64,000 nt of DNA from Lachnospiraceae bacterium (GCA_017542245.1 JAFXXN010000192.1:16255-80254), one strand, 5' to 3'. Shown: positions 16,548-27,015, counted from the first letter of the stretch. Notes: generated by a model from the sequence alone, not told the origin. Translations and numbers: made by a program.

Positions 16548-19196
16548 TCACTCAAATTTTCCGGACGCTTTACAGCAGAACTTATATTTCTTTCCGCTTC
16601 CGCAAGGACAGGGATCGTTGGGAAGTATTTTCTTTGAAGAACGGCGCTTAGGTGCATTAACAGCCGTATCATCTTTATTTGTTCCCGATTCCTTTGCTAC
16701 CTGTTCACGTTCAATCTTCCTTTCAACATGAACTCTGAGAAGCATTCTTATTGTGTCCTCTGCGATTCCGTCAGTCATTTCCTGGAACATATCGAAGCCC
16801 TGGATCTTATATGAATCGATAGGATTACGCTGAGCAAACGACTGAAGTCCTATACTCTGGCGAAGCTGATCCATATCATCGATATGATTCATCCACTTTG
16901 TATCTATAGCCTTAAGCAGAATGATTCGTTCAACCTCACGGAACTCTTCTGCCTGAGCAAATTCAGCCTCTTTTGCCTCATATAGCTCCAAAGCACGATG
17001 CTGTATCTTTTCAATCAGATTTTTCTTCTTAATAGTTCTTATCTCATCATCACTGATTGTTACCGGTTCCATAGGGAAGATGGGAAGAAGCATATCATTC
17101 AATGCCTTTATATCCCACTCTTCTGTTACCTGATCATCACTTATGCAGGCATTTACACAGCCATCGACAGTATCGTTCAGCATTCGGATAATGGTATCCC
17201 TCATGCTTTCTCCATCAAGAACCCTGCGTCTTTCAGCATAAATGATTTCACGCTGTTCGTTATTAACTTCATCGTATTCAAGAATATTTTTTCTGATACC
17301 AAAGTTATTATTCTCTATCTTCTTTTGTGCACGTTCTATTGCATTGGTAAGCATCTTATGATGAATTTCCTGCCCATGCTGAACGCCTAAAGCAGTAAAG
17401 ACTTTCATCATTCGTTCCGAACCGAAAAGTCTCATAAGATCGTCTTCCAAAGAAATAAAGAACTTCGATTCACCGGGATCGCCCTGACGTCCAGAACGTC
17501 CACGTAACTGGTTATCGATACGTCGTGCCTCATGTCTTTCGGTTCCGATGATCCTCAAGCCGCCGACTGCTTTAACCTTCTCGGCTTCTTCCAACCTCTT
17601 AGCTTCATCCATGCTGTCATCGCTTCCGCCAAGCTTTATATCGGTACCACGGCCGGCCATATTGGTCGCAATGGTAACTGCACCGTAACGTCCTGCCTGC
17701 GCTACTATCTCAGCTTCCATCTCATGGAATTTAGCATTTAAGACATTATGCTGAATGTTACGCTTCTTAAGATATGAACTGATCTCTTCGGAAGATTCGA
17801 TAGTAATCGTACCTACAAGTACAGGCTGTCCCTTCTGATGCGCTTCCACGATAGCATTTATTATTGCTTCGATCTTCTCCTGATGGGTGCAGTATACAGC
17901 ATCCTCATAATCCACACGGATAACAGGCTTATTCGGAGGTATGGTAACAACATCCATTCCATATATCTCACGGAATTCCTTGTCTTCGGTTATAGCTGTA
18001 CCGGTCATACCACACTTCTTCTCATATTTATTAAAATAGTTCTGAAGAGTAATGGTTGCAAGTGTTTTGGATTCACGGTTAACCTTTACATGTTCCTTAG
18101 CTTCAATAGCCTGATGAAGTCCGTCAGAATAACGTCTTCCGGGAAGGATACGTCCGGTAAAGTCATCTACTATCAGTACTTCATTATCTTTTACAACATA
18201 ATCTTTATCTCTAAACATAAGATTATGTGCACGAAGTGCAAGAATGATATTATGCTGTATCTCAAGGTTTTCAACATCAGCGAAGTTATCAAGGTGAAAG
18301 AACTGCTCAACTTTGGCAACACCCTGCTGTGTAAGATGTACTGCTTTTTCTTTCTCATTTACAACAAAATCACCGGTTTCCTCTGCCTGTTCTCCGCCAA
18401 ATTTAGCAGCCATAACCGTTTCCATTTTGCTAAGCTCTTTTTCGGTACCTTTCTCCATCTGACATGCAAGAATATCACACATCTCATAAAGTTTGGTAGA
18501 CTTTCCGCTGGGACCCGAAATGATCAAAGGAGTACGTGCCTCATCGATCAAACAGGAGTCAACCTCGTCGATAACGGCAAAGTGAAGTTCTCTCTGAACC
18601 ATATCTTCTTTATATATCGCCCTGTTATCACGAAGATAGTCAAAACCAAACTCATTATTGGTACCATATGTTATATCACAATTATATGCTTCACGTCTTT
18701 CATCATTTCCCATCGTGTTAAGAATATATCCACATTTGAGTCCCATGAACTCATAAATATGTCCCATATTCTCTGCATCACGCTTTGCCAGATAGTCATT
18801 TACCGTAACTACATGAACTCCCTTACCCTCAAGTGCGTTAAGGTAGATAGCCATAGATGATGTCAGTGTTTTTCCTTCACCGGTGAACATTTCGGATATA
18901 CGTCCCTGATGAAGAACGATAGCACCTAAAAGCTGCACATGAAATGCCCTCTGATGCAATGTCCTGACGCCGGCTTCACGGGCTGCGGCAAAAGCCTCCG
19001 GAAGAATATCGTCAAGAGTCTCTCCGTTTGCAAGACGCTCTTTGAACTTTAAAGTCATCCCTCTAAGCTCTTCATCCGACTTTGCCTGCATCTCAGGCTC
19101 AAGCCCCTCTATTTTCTGCGCAATAGGTTCAATTCTCTTTATCTCTCGCTCGCTGCGGGTCTTGAATATTTTGCGCCAAAAGCTTTTCTTTGCCAT
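16548..19196 (-). CDS. secA: Preprotein translocase ATPase SecA
   Basis: An 882-residue SecA. Nucleotide-binding fold 1 has the Walker A-like [11 protein letters not shown] and [17 protein letters not shown]; the preprotein cross-linking and helical domains follow; fold 2 has [15 protein letters not shown] and the arginine-finger segment [13 protein letters not shown]. The C-terminal zinc-binding tail [15 protein letters not shown], which contacts SecB or ribosomes in other bacteria, is intact. It drives proteins through SecYEG using ATP. A consensus promoter lies 94 bp upstream. Together with prfB and the CheW-like gene it forms a probable operon. Confidence 0.98.
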   Translation of the reverse strand: MAKKSFWRKIFKTRSEREIKRIEPIAQKIEGLEPEMQAKSDEELRGMTLKFKERLANGETLDDILPEAFAAAREAGVRTLHQRAFHVQLLGAIVLHQGRISEMFTGEGKTLTSSMAIYLNALEGKGVHVVTVNDYLAKRDAENMGHIYEFMGLKCGYILNTMGNDERREAYNCDITYGTNNEFGFDYLRDNRAIYKEDMVQRELHFAVIDEVDSCLIDEARTPLIISGPSGKSTKLYEMCDILACQMEKGTEKELSKMETVMAAKFGGEQAEETGDFVVNEKEKAVHLTQQGVAKVEQFFHLDNFADVENLEIQHNIILALRAHNLMFRDKDYVVKDNEVLIVDDFTGRILPGRRYSDGLHQAIEAKEHVKVNRESKTLATITLQNYFNKYEKKCGMTGTAITEDKEFREIYGMDVVTIPPNKPVIRVDYEDAVYCTHQEKIEAIINAIVEAHQKGQPVLVGTITIESSEEISSYLKKRNIQHNVLNAKFHEMEAEIVAQAGRYGAVTIATNMAGRGTDIKLGGSDDSMDEAKRLEEAEKVKAVGGLRIIGTERHEARRIDNQLRGRSGRQGDPGESKFFISLEDDLMRLFGSERMMKVFTALGVQHGQEIHHKMLTNAIERAQKKIENNNFGIRKNILEYDEVNNEQREIIYAERRRVLDGESMRDTIIRMLNDTVDGCVNACISDDQVTEEWDIKALNDMLLPIFPMEPVTISDDEIRTIKKKNLIEKIQHRALELYEAKEAEFAQAEEFREVERIILLKAIDTKWMNHIDDMDQLRQSIGLQSFAQRNPIDSYKIQGFDMFQEMTDGIAEDTIRMLLRVHVERKIEREQVAKESGTNKDDTAVNAPKRRSSKKILPNDPCPCGSGKKYKFCCKASGKFE

Positions 19197-19289
19197 TTCT
19201 TAGTCCTCATTCCATATATATGATATTTATCTGTCATCGAGCTATGACCTAAATTATAACCCGGATCAAGTCTCAAAAACTATCGGAAT

Positions 19290-19318
19290 ATTATAACATA
19301 TTATAAACATTCTGTCAA
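19290..19318 (-). promoter_or_regulatory. Consensus SigA promoter of secA
   Basis: TTGACA (19318-19313), 17 bp, TATAAT (19295-19290) on the minus strand: a perfect match to the vegetative consensus. The leader to the secA ATG at 19196 is about 85 nt. Confidence 0.85.
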
Positions 19319-19332
19319 ATTCCGCTTTCGAA

Positions 19333-20871
19333 CTATGCCGAAAACTGGCTGTTATAGAGATTCGAATAGAATCCTCCCTTTTGAAGCAGTGTTTCATGGT
19401 CTCCCTGTTCTACAACATGTCCGTCCTTCATAACCAGTATTATATCTGCATTTTTTATGGTAGATAATCTATGTGCTACCACAAAGCTTGTACGGCCTTC
19501 CATCATAGCATCAAATGCTTTTCGGATTCCGATCTCTGTACGGGTATCAATAGAAGATGTTGCCTCATCCAGTATAAGCATCGGAGGAAGAGCCAGCATA
19601 AGACGGGTAATACATAAAAGCTGTTTCTGTCCTCCTGAGAGAGAACCTCCGTCTTCAGATATCAAAGTATCATAACCGTTAGGAAGCCTTCTTATAAAAC
19701 TATGTGCATGCGATTTCTTAGCAGCTTCTATTATCTCTTCATCTGTTGCATCAGGTTTTCCGACTATGATATTGTCCCTGATAGTCCCTTTCTTCAGCCA
19801 TGTTTCCTGAAGAACCATACCGTAATTCCGGCGAAGTGATTTTCTGGTCATACTTTTTATCGGAATGCCGTCAACACTTATTTCTCCCGAATTAACGTCA
19901 TAAAATCTCATTATCAGATTTATAAGAGTGGTTTTACCACATCCTGTAGGCCCTACTATAGCTATTTTCTGTCCGGGTTTAACCTTAAGATTAAGATTCT
20001 CAATAAGCTTTTTCTCAGGCACATATGAAAAGCTGACATTTTTAAGTTCAACAGCCCCTTTTGCATCCTTCAATTCTACAGCATCTGCTGCATCAGGTGT
20101 CTGTGCCTCGGTTTCGATGATAGAGAATACTCTGTCTGCACATGCAAGTGCGTTCTGCAGTTCCGTAACAACACCGGATATTTCATTAAACGGCTTTGTA
20201 TACTGATTTGCATATGAAAGGAAAATCGTAAGCTGTCCTATTGTAAGCCTGCCCGAAATCACCGAAAGCCCACCTGTAAGGGCTACTCCGGCATACACTA
20301 TGTTGTTTACAACTCTCGTAGAAGGATTAACCAGTGAAGAAAAGAAAATGGCCTTTAACGAACACTTTCTAAGTCTTCCGTTTACCTCATCAAATCTTTC
20401 TATAACTTCATCTTCCCTGTTAAATGACTGAACAACCTTCTGATTGGTTATCATTTCATTTATCAGGGCAGTCTGCTCACCACGGGTCGCACTTTGCAGT
20501 TTAAACATACCGTAAGTCTTTTTTGCAATAAAAGATGCCACGAACAAAGACAGCGGAGTTACCAGGAAAACCACCAGCGCTATCATAACATTTTCATAAA
20601 ACATAAAGAACAATGTTCCTATAATAGTAATTGCTCCGGTAAATAACTGTGTAAACCCGAGAAGAAGCCCATCTGCAAACTGGTCCACATCCGCTATCAT
20701 ACGGCTGACCATATCTCCGGAGGATGTTTTATCGAGATAACTCAGAGGAAGCTGTTGTATTTTCTTAAATGCCTTACGTCTGACATCCTGAGTTACGGAA
20801 TAGACAATCCTGTTATTGCAGAGTGTCATGGACCATTGTGTAACAGCTCCCACCAAAATAACCGAACCCAT
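19333..20871 (-). CDS. ABC exporter, major downstream part of an interrupted gene (permease helices plus ATPase)
   Basis: 512 residues hold most of a type IV exporter half-transporter: about five membrane helices with the intracellular coupling loops, then an ATPase domain with Walker A GPTGCGKTTL, signature LSGGQ, Walker B MLILDEATSSID and switch VAHRLST, all canonical. The missing first helix is encoded in the same frame just upstream (20896-21141), separated by a single TAA and eight codons. The protein would normally be about 602 residues. ATG 20871 lacks a clear ribosome site, so this frame is probably poorly translated unless the stop is read through or is a sequence error. Exporters of this kind usually pair with a second half-transporter gene, which is absent here. 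Most likely a recently disabled drug/lipid exporter. Confidence 0.8.
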   Translation of the reverse strand: MGSVILVGAVTQWSMTLCNNRIVYSVTQDVRRKAFKKIQQLPLSYLDKTSSGDMVSRMIADVDQFADGLLLGFTQLFTGAITIIGTLFFMFYENVMIALVVFLVTPLSLFVASFIAKKTYGMFKLQSATRGEQTALINEMITNQKVVQSFNREDEVIERFDEVNGRLRKCSLKAIFFSSLVNPSTRVVNNIVYAGVALTGGLSVISGRLTIGQLTIFLSYANQYTKPFNEISGVVTELQNALACADRVFSIIETEAQTPDAADAVELKDAKGAVELKNVSFSYVPEKKLIENLNLKVKPGQKIAIVGPTGCGKTTLINLIMRFYDVNSGEISVDGIPIKSMTRKSLRRNYGMVLQETWLKKGTIRDNIIVGKPDATDEEIIEAAKKSHAHSFIRRLPNGYDTLISEDGGSLSGGQKQLLCITRLMLALPPMLILDEATSSIDTRTEIGIRKAFDAMMEGRTSFVVAHRLSTIKNADIILVMKDGHVVEQGDHETLLQKGGFYSNLYNSQFSA

Positions 20872-20895
20872 TTTTATAAGTACGATCGTGAACTC

Positions 20896-21141
20896 TTACC
20901 AGAACATGGACGAAGTAAATGCAATCCATGTTTCTCCTAAAGGCATTTTCCCGTCTGCCAGATATTTTATTAAATCTACTGCATCACCGGTGAGGATAGG
21001 AAGGTACAACGCAGAGATTACAGACAAAAGTGCAAGAACTATCGTCAGGATAAAAAATCCAGTGTATGGCTTTATATATGGTAAGACTTTTTTTAATGTT
21101 GCTATCTGAGAAGCATTCTTCTTTACGTCTTTTTTACTCAT
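20896..21141 (-). pseudogene. N-terminal fragment of the same ABC exporter, ended by an in-frame TAA
   Basis: From ATG 21141 (GGGGA 8 bases upstream) the frame codes for 81 residues: a Lys-rich lead, PYIKPYTGFFILTIVLALLS (first membrane helix) and a periplasm-side segment ending FTSSMFW. TAA (20898-20896) then stops it. The following codons GAG TTC ACG ATC continue without frame change into the second membrane helix of the 512-residue frame. A single substitution would restore one gene. Confidence 0.8.
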
Positions 21142-21321
21142 AGGCCGTTCCCCGTTCATATGATATAACTACCTAAATAATCAGTATAACATAATAAGCA
21201 TTCAATATCTACTATTATTTTTTTATCAACCACCCACCATTTAAGTCTATGCAAATTTGTGTGCTACCACTTCAAAACTTCATCATTTTTTACAGATTTA
21301 AACCCACTTTAGGGCATAATA

Positions 21322-21346
21322 AAAAGCCTTGATAAACAAGGCTTTT
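21322..21346 (-). terminator. Hairpin terminator downstream of phosphoketolase
   Basis: AAAAGCCTT (21322-21330) and AAGGCTTTT (21338-21346) form a 9-bp stem with a 7-base loop; on the minus strand TTTATTAT follows. It lies about 210 bp after the phosphoketolase stop. Confidence 0.65.
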
Positions 21347-21455
21347 CGTTGATTTTTCTGTATTTGTCTGATATAGGCATTTTTGCCGTGATTTTATCTC
21401 TTTGTTAACGCTTGCCTATCTTTAGCCCCCGTAAATAGGCGTTTTTTAGACACGT

Positions 21456-21476
21456 TGGGTGCTGTACGGGTGCTAC
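21456..21476. repeat. Left copy of 21-bp direct repeat flanking phosphoketolase
   Basis: Contains two GGGTGCT units 11 bp apart (21457-21463 and 21468-21474). The whole 21 bp is identical to 24174-24194 on the other side of the phosphoketolase gene and in the same orientation. Confidence 0.8.
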
Positions 21477-21554
21477 GCAACAAGGCTTACATGCACTCAC
21501 ACATTCTTTTTAATCACTCACATAACTTCCTCTAAAGACGGATTTTGGTTTTCG

Positions 21555-23936
21555 TCAGTTTATGTCGTCCCATTTCCAGCTGACTACTTCAGGAAGATCT
21601 ACGCCGTAATCATGGATGTACTGCTTATGCTCAACAAGCTTATCGCTCATCTTCTGGTAGAGATATGCACCGGTATTTCCAAGCTGTGGCAGGAATCTTA
21701 ATGCATCCTGTACCAGATGGAAACGGTCGATATCGTTCTGTACACGTACGTCAAACGCTGTAGTGATGGTACCTTCTTCTTTGTAGCCGCGTACATGCAT
21801 AAGTCTGTTATTGTGACGACGGTATGTAAGCTCATGGATAAGTGTTGCATAGCCGTGGAAGTTGAATATTACAGGCTTGTTTGTGGTAAATAGCATGTCG
21901 TATTCAGCATCGGAAAGCCCATGAGGATGTTCCGCCTGAGGAACAAGCTTGAATAGGTCTACCACATTTATAAAACGGATCTTGATGTTTGGCAGTTCTT
22001 TTCTGAGGATGGATACTGCAGCTAAAGCTTCCAATGTTGGAGTTTCTCCTGCACATGCAAATACGATGTCGGGTTCCTTTCCCTGATCGTTTGAAGCCCA
22101 GTCCCATATGCTGATACCTTGCGTACAATGCTTTACAGCCTCTGGCATGGAAAGCCACTGGGGACGTGGATGCTTTGACGCTATAATAACATTTACATAA
22201 TTGCGGCTCTTTAAGCAGTGATCCATTGTAGAGAGCAGAGTATTTGTATCAGCAGGCAGATAGATACGTACTACGTCGGCCTTCTTGTTTGCAATATGAT
22301 CCATGAACCCGGGATCCTGATGTGTAAATCCGTTGTGGTCCTGCTGCCATACTGTAGAGCACATGAGGAGGTTCAGAGATGCGATCTCTTCTCTCCAGGG
22401 CAGCTGGTTGCAAACTTTGAGCCACTTTGCATGCTGTGCGCCCATGGAGTCGATGATCCTTGAGAATGCCTCATAGGTATCAAAGAATCCGTGACGTCCT
22501 GTGAGCAGGTATCCTTCGAGCCAGCCTTCGCACATATGCTCTGAAAGCATGGAGTCCATAACTCTTCCGAATCTGGAAAGATGATCGTCCATATCAGACT
22601 GCTCGGCATTCCAGTCTCTGTTTTCTACTTCGAATACGGAGGTGAAACGGTTTGAATTGTTCTCGTCAGGCGAAAAGATACGGAAGTTCCTGGCTTCTGC
22701 GTTAAGCTTGAATATGTCACGGATATAAGCGGCAAGATTTGCAGTATCCTGGCTTTCCTTTGCACCATGTTTTTCAATATCAAAACCATATTTCCTGAAA
22801 TCAGGGAGACGAAGGTCTCTGAGCAGTCTGCCTCCGTTTGCATGCGGATTCATGCCGAGTCTGCTGTCACCCTTGGGACAGAGCTCTGTGATCTCGGGAA
22901 GTACTTTGCCGAATTCGTCAAACAGTTCTTCGGGCTTATAGCTGTGCAGCCAGTCGGAAAGCATCTGTAAATGCTCGGGCTTATCCATCATGATGGGTAC
23001 CTGGTGAGCCAGGAAATTCCCCTCGATGCGGTTCCCGTCAACCACCTTGGGTCCGGTCCATCCCTTGGGAGTACGGAGTACTATCATGGGCCATACGGGA
23101 CGTGTTGCATCATTGTTCTTACGCGCATTTTCCTGAATATCCTTTATTCTTTCGATAACGGTGTCCATGGTCTCGGCCATAAGTCTGTGCATGGTCATGG
23201 GATCGTCACCTTCTACGAAATAAGGCTCCCATCCGTTTCCGTGGAAGAAATCAATAAGCTCCTGCTTTGACAGACGTCCGAAGATAGTAGGATTTGCGAT
23301 CTTGTATCCGTTGAGATGTAAAATAGGAAGTACGACACCGTCTCCTACAGGATTGATGAATTTGTTACACTGCCATGAGGTAGCCAGAGGTCCGGTCTCT
23401 GCTTCGCCATCGCCTACCACTACTGTAGCTATAAGGTCAGGATTGTCAAAGATGGCACCACAGGCATGGGCGATGGAATAGCCTAACTCACCGCCTTCGT
23501 GTATTGAACCGGGAGTTTCGGGGGCACAGTGGCTGGGAACTCCGCCGGGGAAGGAGAATTGCTTGAAGAGCTTCTGCATACCCTCCTCATCCTGAGAAAT
23601 ATTGGGATATATCTCGCTGTATGATCCGTCGATATAGTCGTTTGCTATAAAGAAGTTTCCTCCGTGACCGGGGCCGGAGAGAAGGATCATATCGAGATCA
23701 TAACGCTTGATAACCCGGTTTAAGTGCGTGAAAACAAAGTTCTGTCCAGGAACCGTTCCCCAGTGACCGACTATTTTTTTCTTTACCATGTCGGCGGTTA
23801 AAGGCTTTTTTAAAAGCGGATTATCCAGAAGATAAAGCTGGCATGCTGAAAGATAGTTTGCCGTACGGAAGTACTTGTCCATTTTCGTGATAAGCTCATC
23901 GGTAATGGGACCTTTTTCTAAGATGATATTTTCCAT
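21555..23936 (-). CDS. xfp: Xylulose-5-phosphate/fructose-6-phosphate phosphoketolase
   Basis: A 793-residue thiamine-diphosphate enzyme of normal family length. Typical segments are [18 protein letters not shown] near the N-terminus, GPGHGGNFF, the [16 protein letters not shown] helix, and the cofactor motif [30 protein letters not shown] and [14 protein letters not shown] follow in the C-terminal half. It splits xylulose-5-P or fructose-6-P with phosphate into acetyl-phosphate plus a shorter sugar phosphate, giving a bypass of glycolysis. Sampled lines of this gene look richer in G+C (about 52-58%) than sampled neighbours, though highly expressed genes can show this too. It is a single-gene unit with its own promoter and lies between two identical 21-bp repeats, which hints at acquisition by a mobile element. 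Confidence 0.97.
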   Translation of the reverse strand: MENIILEKGPITDELITKMDKYFRTANYLSACQLYLLDNPLLKKPLTADMVKKKIVGHWGTVPGQNFVFTHLNRVIKRYDLDMILLSGPGHGGNFFIANDYIDGSYSEIYPNISQDEEGMQKLFKQFSFPGGVPSHCAPETPGSIHEGGELGYSIAHACGAIFDNPDLIATVVVGDGEAETGPLATSWQCNKFINPVGDGVVLPILHLNGYKIANPTIFGRLSKQELIDFFHGNGWEPYFVEGDDPMTMHRLMAETMDTVIERIKDIQENARKNNDATRPVWPMIVLRTPKGWTGPKVVDGNRIEGNFLAHQVPIMMDKPEHLQMLSDWLHSYKPEELFDEFGKVLPEITELCPKGDSRLGMNPHANGGRLLRDLRLPDFRKYGFDIEKHGAKESQDTANLAAYIRDIFKLNAEARNFRIFSPDENNSNRFTSVFEVENRDWNAEQSDMDDHLSRFGRVMDSMLSEHMCEGWLEGYLLTGRHGFFDTYEAFSRIIDSMGAQHAKWLKVCNQLPWREEIASLNLLMCSTVWQQDHNGFTHQDPGFMDHIANKKADVVRIYLPADTNTLLSTMDHCLKSRNYVNVIIASKHPRPQWLSMPEAVKHCTQGISIWDWASNDQGKEPDIVFACAGETPTLEALAAVSILRKELPNIKIRFINVVDLFKLVPQAEHPHGLSDAEYDMLFTTNKPVIFNFHGYATLIHELTYRRHNNRLMHVRGYKEEGTITTAFDVRVQNDIDRFHLVQDALRFLPQLGNTGAYLYQKMSDKLVEHKQYIHDYGVDLPEVVSWKWDDIN

Positions 23937-24001
23937 ATTTGCGCCTTTCTACAATAAAATGTATAAACAATAGCGGCACGCTGCGTGTCACTCCTGATAT
24001 A

Positions 24002-24030
24002 AACATACTCTAAACGCTAAATTAAGTCAA
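24002..24030 (-). promoter_or_regulatory. Promoter of phosphoketolase
   Basis: TTGACT (24030-24025), 17 bp, TATGTT (24007-24002) on the minus strand. The leader of about 60 nt contains the small inverted repeat CACGCTGCGTG (23977-23987), a possible control site, and ends in AAAGGCGC before the ATG. Confidence 0.65.
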
Positions 24031-24163
24031 TACAAATAAATATCGATTTTTTTGCTGAAAACTGATTGATTTTTGACATATACGCCATTTCTGCCGGTAA
24101 ACATATATCGGAAGGTCTGAGTAGCAGAATAGACCACAGACTCCTTACGCTTCAGATATTAGT

Positions 24164-24194
24164 GGGTGCTGTATGGGTGCTGTACGGGTGCTAC
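24164..24194. repeat. Right copy: three GGGTGCT units at 11-bp spacing, with the 21-bp direct repeat
   Basis: GGGTGCT occurs at 24164-24170, 24175-24181 and 24186-24192, exactly 11 bp apart. Positions 24174-24194 equal 21456-21476. Evenly spaced short repeats next to a conserved gene end resemble arm-type binding sites of tyrosine integrases; rpsI ends 114 bp away. No integrase gene is present in the window. Confidence 0.75.
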
Positions 24195-24234
24195 CGTCAG
24201 TTTTTGAGCAGTTCTCAGCACGTTTTTCGGGCAA

Positions 24235-24275
24235 AAAGAAAACCTCGCAAACACAGTGTTTACGAGGTTTTTCGT
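24235..24275 (-). terminator. Strong terminator of the rplM-rpsI operon
   Basis: On the minus strand AAAACCTCGTAAACAC pairs with GTGTTTGCGAGGTTTT (one G-T pair), about a 16-bp stem at 24239-24272, followed by CTTTTTG. It lies about 35 bp past the rpsI stop. Confidence 0.85.
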
Positions 24276-24307
24276 TGTTTTTGATAAATAAACCCGTTCG
24301 GGATTGA

Positions 24308-24709
24308 TTATCTCTTTGAGAACTGAGGAGCACGACGAGCTGCCTTTAAGCCGTACTTCTTTCTTTCCTTCATACGAGGATCTCTTGTTAAGAAACCTGC
24401 TTTCTTAAGAAGAGGACGATATTCCTCTGAATCAGCCTGAAGAAGTGCTCTGGAGATACCATGTCTGATAGCACCTGCCTGACCTGTAAATCCGCCGCCA
24501 TGTACATTAACAAGTACATCAAACTTGTCAACAGTATTTGTAAGTTCGAGAGGCTGACGAACTACAACCTTAAGTGTTTCAAGGCCGAAATATGAATCAA
24601 TATCTCTTTTATTTACAGTGATCTTGCCTGTTCCGGGTAATAAATATACTCTTGCAATACTGCTCTTTCTTCTTCCTGTTCCATAAAATCTGGATGTATC
24701 TTTAGCCAT
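24308..24709 (-). CDS. rpsI: 30S ribosomal protein S9
   Basis: 133 residues ending in the invariant FSKR tail that reaches the decoding centre. [16 protein letters not shown] at the start and [24 protein letters not shown] in the middle are diagnostic for S9. It is cotranscribed with rplM (23-bp gap), as in nearly all bacteria. The 3' end of rpsI is a known integration site for some conjugative elements in Firmicutes, relevant to the repeats just downstream. Confidence 0.98.
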   Translation of the reverse strand: MAKDTSRFYGTGRRKSSIARVYLLPGTGKITVNKRDIDSYFGLETLKVVVRQPLELTNTVDKFDVLVNVHGGGFTGQAGAIRHGISRALLQADSEEYRPLLKKAGFLTRDPRMKERKKYGLKAARRAPQFSKR

Positions 24710-24732
24710 TTTATTATTCTCCTTTCACCCGA

Positions 24733-25185
24733 TTAGCTAAGCTTTGTATCAATAACAAGTACTTCGGGCTTCTGAGCCTGCTGCTCATGCTCGGGACCTG
24801 CATATACGTGAAGTTTCTTTATCATCTGGCGTCCAAGTGCTGCTTTGGGTAACATACCCCTAACTGCAAGACGGATGACTTCCTCAGGCTTCTTAGCAAG
24901 CAGCTGACGAAGAGTGGTCTCACGGAGTCCACCCGGATAATCCGAATGATTGTAATAAATCTTCTGATCAAGCTTCTTTCCTGTAACCTTAACCTTAGCT
25001 GCGTTAACAACTATAACATTGTCTCCCATATCAAGGAAAGGGGTAAAGGTAGGCTTGTTCTTGCCTCTTAAAATACTAGCAATCTGAGCGCAAAGACGAC
25101 CTAATGTCTGTCCTTCAGCATCAACAACATACCACTTTCTCTCAATGGTCTTTCCACTGGGCATATAGCTCTTTGTTGTGTCCAT
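24733..25185 (-). CDS. rplM: 50S ribosomal protein L13
   Basis: 150 residues of normal length with [37 protein letters not shown] and [26 protein letters not shown], all L13 signatures. First gene of the rplM-rpsI operon, preceded by GGAGGAACTGA as ribosome site and a roughly 108-nt leader behind a strong promoter. Confidence 0.98.
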   Translation of the reverse strand: MDTTKSYMPSGKTIERKWYVVDAEGQTLGRLCAQIASILRGKNKPTFTPFLDMGDNVIVVNAAKVKVTGKKLDQKIYYNHSDYPGGLRETTLRQLLAKKPEEVIRLAVRGMLPKAALGRQMIKKLHVYAGPEHEQQAQKPEVLVIDTKLS

Positions 25186-25329
25186 TTCAGTTCCTCCTGC
25201 TATTAATCTTTTATGCCTTCATATTATAAAGGCTGTATACCTGTCCCAATGGCAAGCCATAGGAATAGTAATCTCTTTTCAGCAAAACGCTGCGTGGGTG
25301 AGTATACTATATAGTTTTTAATCTGTCAA
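25186..25329 (-). promoter_or_regulatory. rplM promoter and leader
   Basis: TTGACA (25329-25324), 17 bp, TATACT (25306-25301) on the minus strand. The transcript leader from about 25294 to 25186 contains partly self-complementary segments (AAGCCATAGG/CCTATGGCTT around 25250-25262 and ATATTATAAAGGC/GCCTT near 25213-25231). Firmicutes have known L13 leader RNAs that act in feedback control; whether this one belongs to that class was not tested. Confidence 0.6.
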
Positions 25330-25484
25330 TGGTTTTATTAAAATTTTTTCCAAAAAAATCAATTTTTTATTTTTTCAAAGGCATTTTTGTCATTTTAATA
25401 ATTACTTATTTGTCCTTTCTCGTTTTTTAATATTTTTTCCATAAAATTATCCCAAATCATGGAACCGTTTATTTCATTCTGTCG

Positions 25485-25518
25485 TCTAATCTTCACAAAG
25501 GACATAAATAAGATTAGA
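25485..25518. repeat. Inverted repeat in the leader of the vWA lipoprotein gene
   Basis: TCTAATCTT (25485-25493) and AAGATTAGA (25510-25518) are perfect inverted repeats with a 16-base spacer, 33 bp before the start codon. They could form a leader hairpin or an operator. The region 25330-25484 is very AT-rich and shows no gene. Confidence 0.5.
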
Positions 25519-25551
25519 TATATAAAAAGCATTCCATTAAGGAGGTTTCTT

Positions 25552-27015
25552 ATGAAAACATCAAAATTGAAAATGTTACTTATTATTATATTATGTTTCA
25601 TCCTTGTCTTTACAGGATGTTCAAAAGCAGAAAGCAAAAAGGATTCATCCTCGCCGGTTAAAGAATCGTCCGTGCCGGGAACAGCCAAAGATGACGATTC
25701 CTCATCATCCGGCGAAAGATCAGGATCTTCTGCTGTGGAGCCGATCATGTCCCCGGACAGTCCTGTATCATCCTCTTCTGCTTCTGATTCCGGAAGTTCC
25801 GAATATAAAGTTGGTGCTGACGCACTTCTCAGTGAATCCAAGTTTTCCCTTTCTGACGCTTCTGCCGGAACCGACGGAGTAACTGCAGACGCATTTTCGT
25901 CAAAAACTGATTCCGATTATGGAGAAACGGAACCCATGGAACCCATAGATATTTATGAGCCTATACGTCCCGATAATGAACAGATTTCTGCCGGACTCCT
26001 TACAGCCGGTGAATGGAATGATAACAAAAATTTTGACTTCCTGAAAAAACTGCTTTCCGACGGACAGAATTATCCTTATGAAAATTTCTTTACCAGTTGG
26101 AATCTGTCTCCGTTCAACAGGCTGGTGATCGAGTGTTCATCCGGTGAAGTAAAAGTAACAGGTGCCAAAGTAAGTGTTCTTGATCAAAATGGCAACCCCA
26201 TCTGGCAAGGTGTCACAGATTATGAAGGAACTGTCTATGCATATTACGCACTCTTAGATCCCGATATGATGCCGGCTCAGGTTAAAGTAAATTATGACAG
26301 TTCAGAACAAACTTATACCGTATCAAAAGATGATCTCCTGGAAACTTCGGTTATCAAGATCAATCTCGAAGAATACATCCCAAAAACAAAGACACTCGAT
26401 CTTATGTTTACAGTAGATACCACAGGATCTATGGGAGATGAAATCTTTTATCTTCAGAAAGAGCTTGAAAATGTAATCAAACGCGTTCAGGAAGATTCTT
26501 CGAATATTCCTACCAGACTCAGCGTTAACTTCTATCGTGACCATGGCGATTCTTATGTTGTCCGTCCTTATGAATTTAGTTCAGATATAAATAGTCAGCT
26601 TGCATATCTGAACAAAGAGTATGCAACAGGTGGCGGAGACTTTGAAGAAGCATTGGAAGAAGCACTCGAAAGTTCAATCAAAGAGCATGCATGGAATGAA
26701 GACAGCATCAAACTTTTATTCCTTGTACTGGATGCTCCCCCTCATAAAACCGATGCAATCAAGCAAAGCCTGATAGATACACTTCAAAAAGCTTCTGAAA
26801 TGGGTATCCGAATTATCCCCGTTGCTTCAAGCGGAATAGATAAGGATACTGAGTTCCTGCTTAGAGCATTTGCCATGACCACCGGAGGAACCTACACATT
26901 CCTTACCGACGACAGCGGCATAGGCGGATCCCACCTTGAACCCACAGTAGGTGAATATACAGTCGAACATTTAAACGATCTTCTTGTAAGAATCATTGAA
27001 GAATATATCGGCTGA
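25552..27015 (+). CDS. Lipoprotein with C-terminal von Willebrand factor A domain
   Basis: 487 residues from ATG 25552, which has GGAGG 7 bases upstream; longer frames lack this. The first 23 residues are a lipoprotein signal (KTSKLKMLLIIILCFILVFTGC) with Cys23 as the lipidation site. A Ser/Asp/Pro-rich linker (24-150) follows, as in proteins crossing a cell wall. A beta-rich carboxypeptidase-regulatory-like segment (about 190-275) precedes a vWA domain (about 284-480) with a MIDAS-type DTTGS metal site, a GGGDFEEALEEAL threonine-lacking middle motif and LFLVLDAPPHK. vWA domains bind metal-dependently to proteins or glycans, so this is probably a surface adhesion or sensing lipoprotein. The partner is unknown. 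Confidence 0.85.
   Translation: MKTSKLKMLLIIILCFILVFTGCSKAESKKDSSSPVKESSVPGTAKDDDSSSSGERSGSSAVEPIMSPDSPVSSSSASDSGSSEYKVGADALLSESKFSLSDASAGTDGVTADAFSSKTDSDYGETEPMEPIDIYEPIRPDNEQISAGLLTAGEWNDNKNFDFLKKLLSDGQNYPYENFFTSWNLSPFNRLVIECSSGEVKVTGAKVSVLDQNGNPIWQGVTDYEGTVYAYYALLDPDMMPAQVKVNYDSSEQTYTVSKDDLLETSVIKINLEEYIPKTKTLDLMFTVDTTGSMGDEIFYLQKELENVIKRVQEDSSNIPTRLSVNFYRDHGDSYVVRPYEFSSDINSQLAYLNKEYATGGGDFEEALEEALESSIKEHAWNEDSIKLLFLVLDAPPHKTDAIKQSLIDTLQKASEMGIRIIPVASSGIDKDTEFLLRAFAMTTGGTYTFLTDDSGIGGSHLEPTVGEYTVEHLNDLLVRIIEEYIG

Larger units (their letters stand above)
21160..21554. other. Intergenic region between the ABC fragment and phosphoketolase
   Basis: 395 bp without a credible gene. It holds a hairpin read on the minus strand as a terminator (AAAGCCTTG/CAAGGCTTT, 21322-21346, followed by TATTAT), and the left copy of the 21-bp direct repeat at 21456-21476. 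The rest is AT-rich with no clear promoter for the ABC fragment recognised. Confidence 0.6.

Noticed and set aside
17838-18860. Plus-strand 340-codon open frame
   Set aside because: It runs antisense inside secA, has no ribosome site and its composition (Phe/Ile/Leu/Cys-rich) is that of a shadow of the secA frame.
24066-24284. Plus-strand 72-codon frame between xfp and rpsI
   Set aside because: It spans the GGGTGCT repeats and the rpsI terminator, has no ribosome site and no recognisable protein character.
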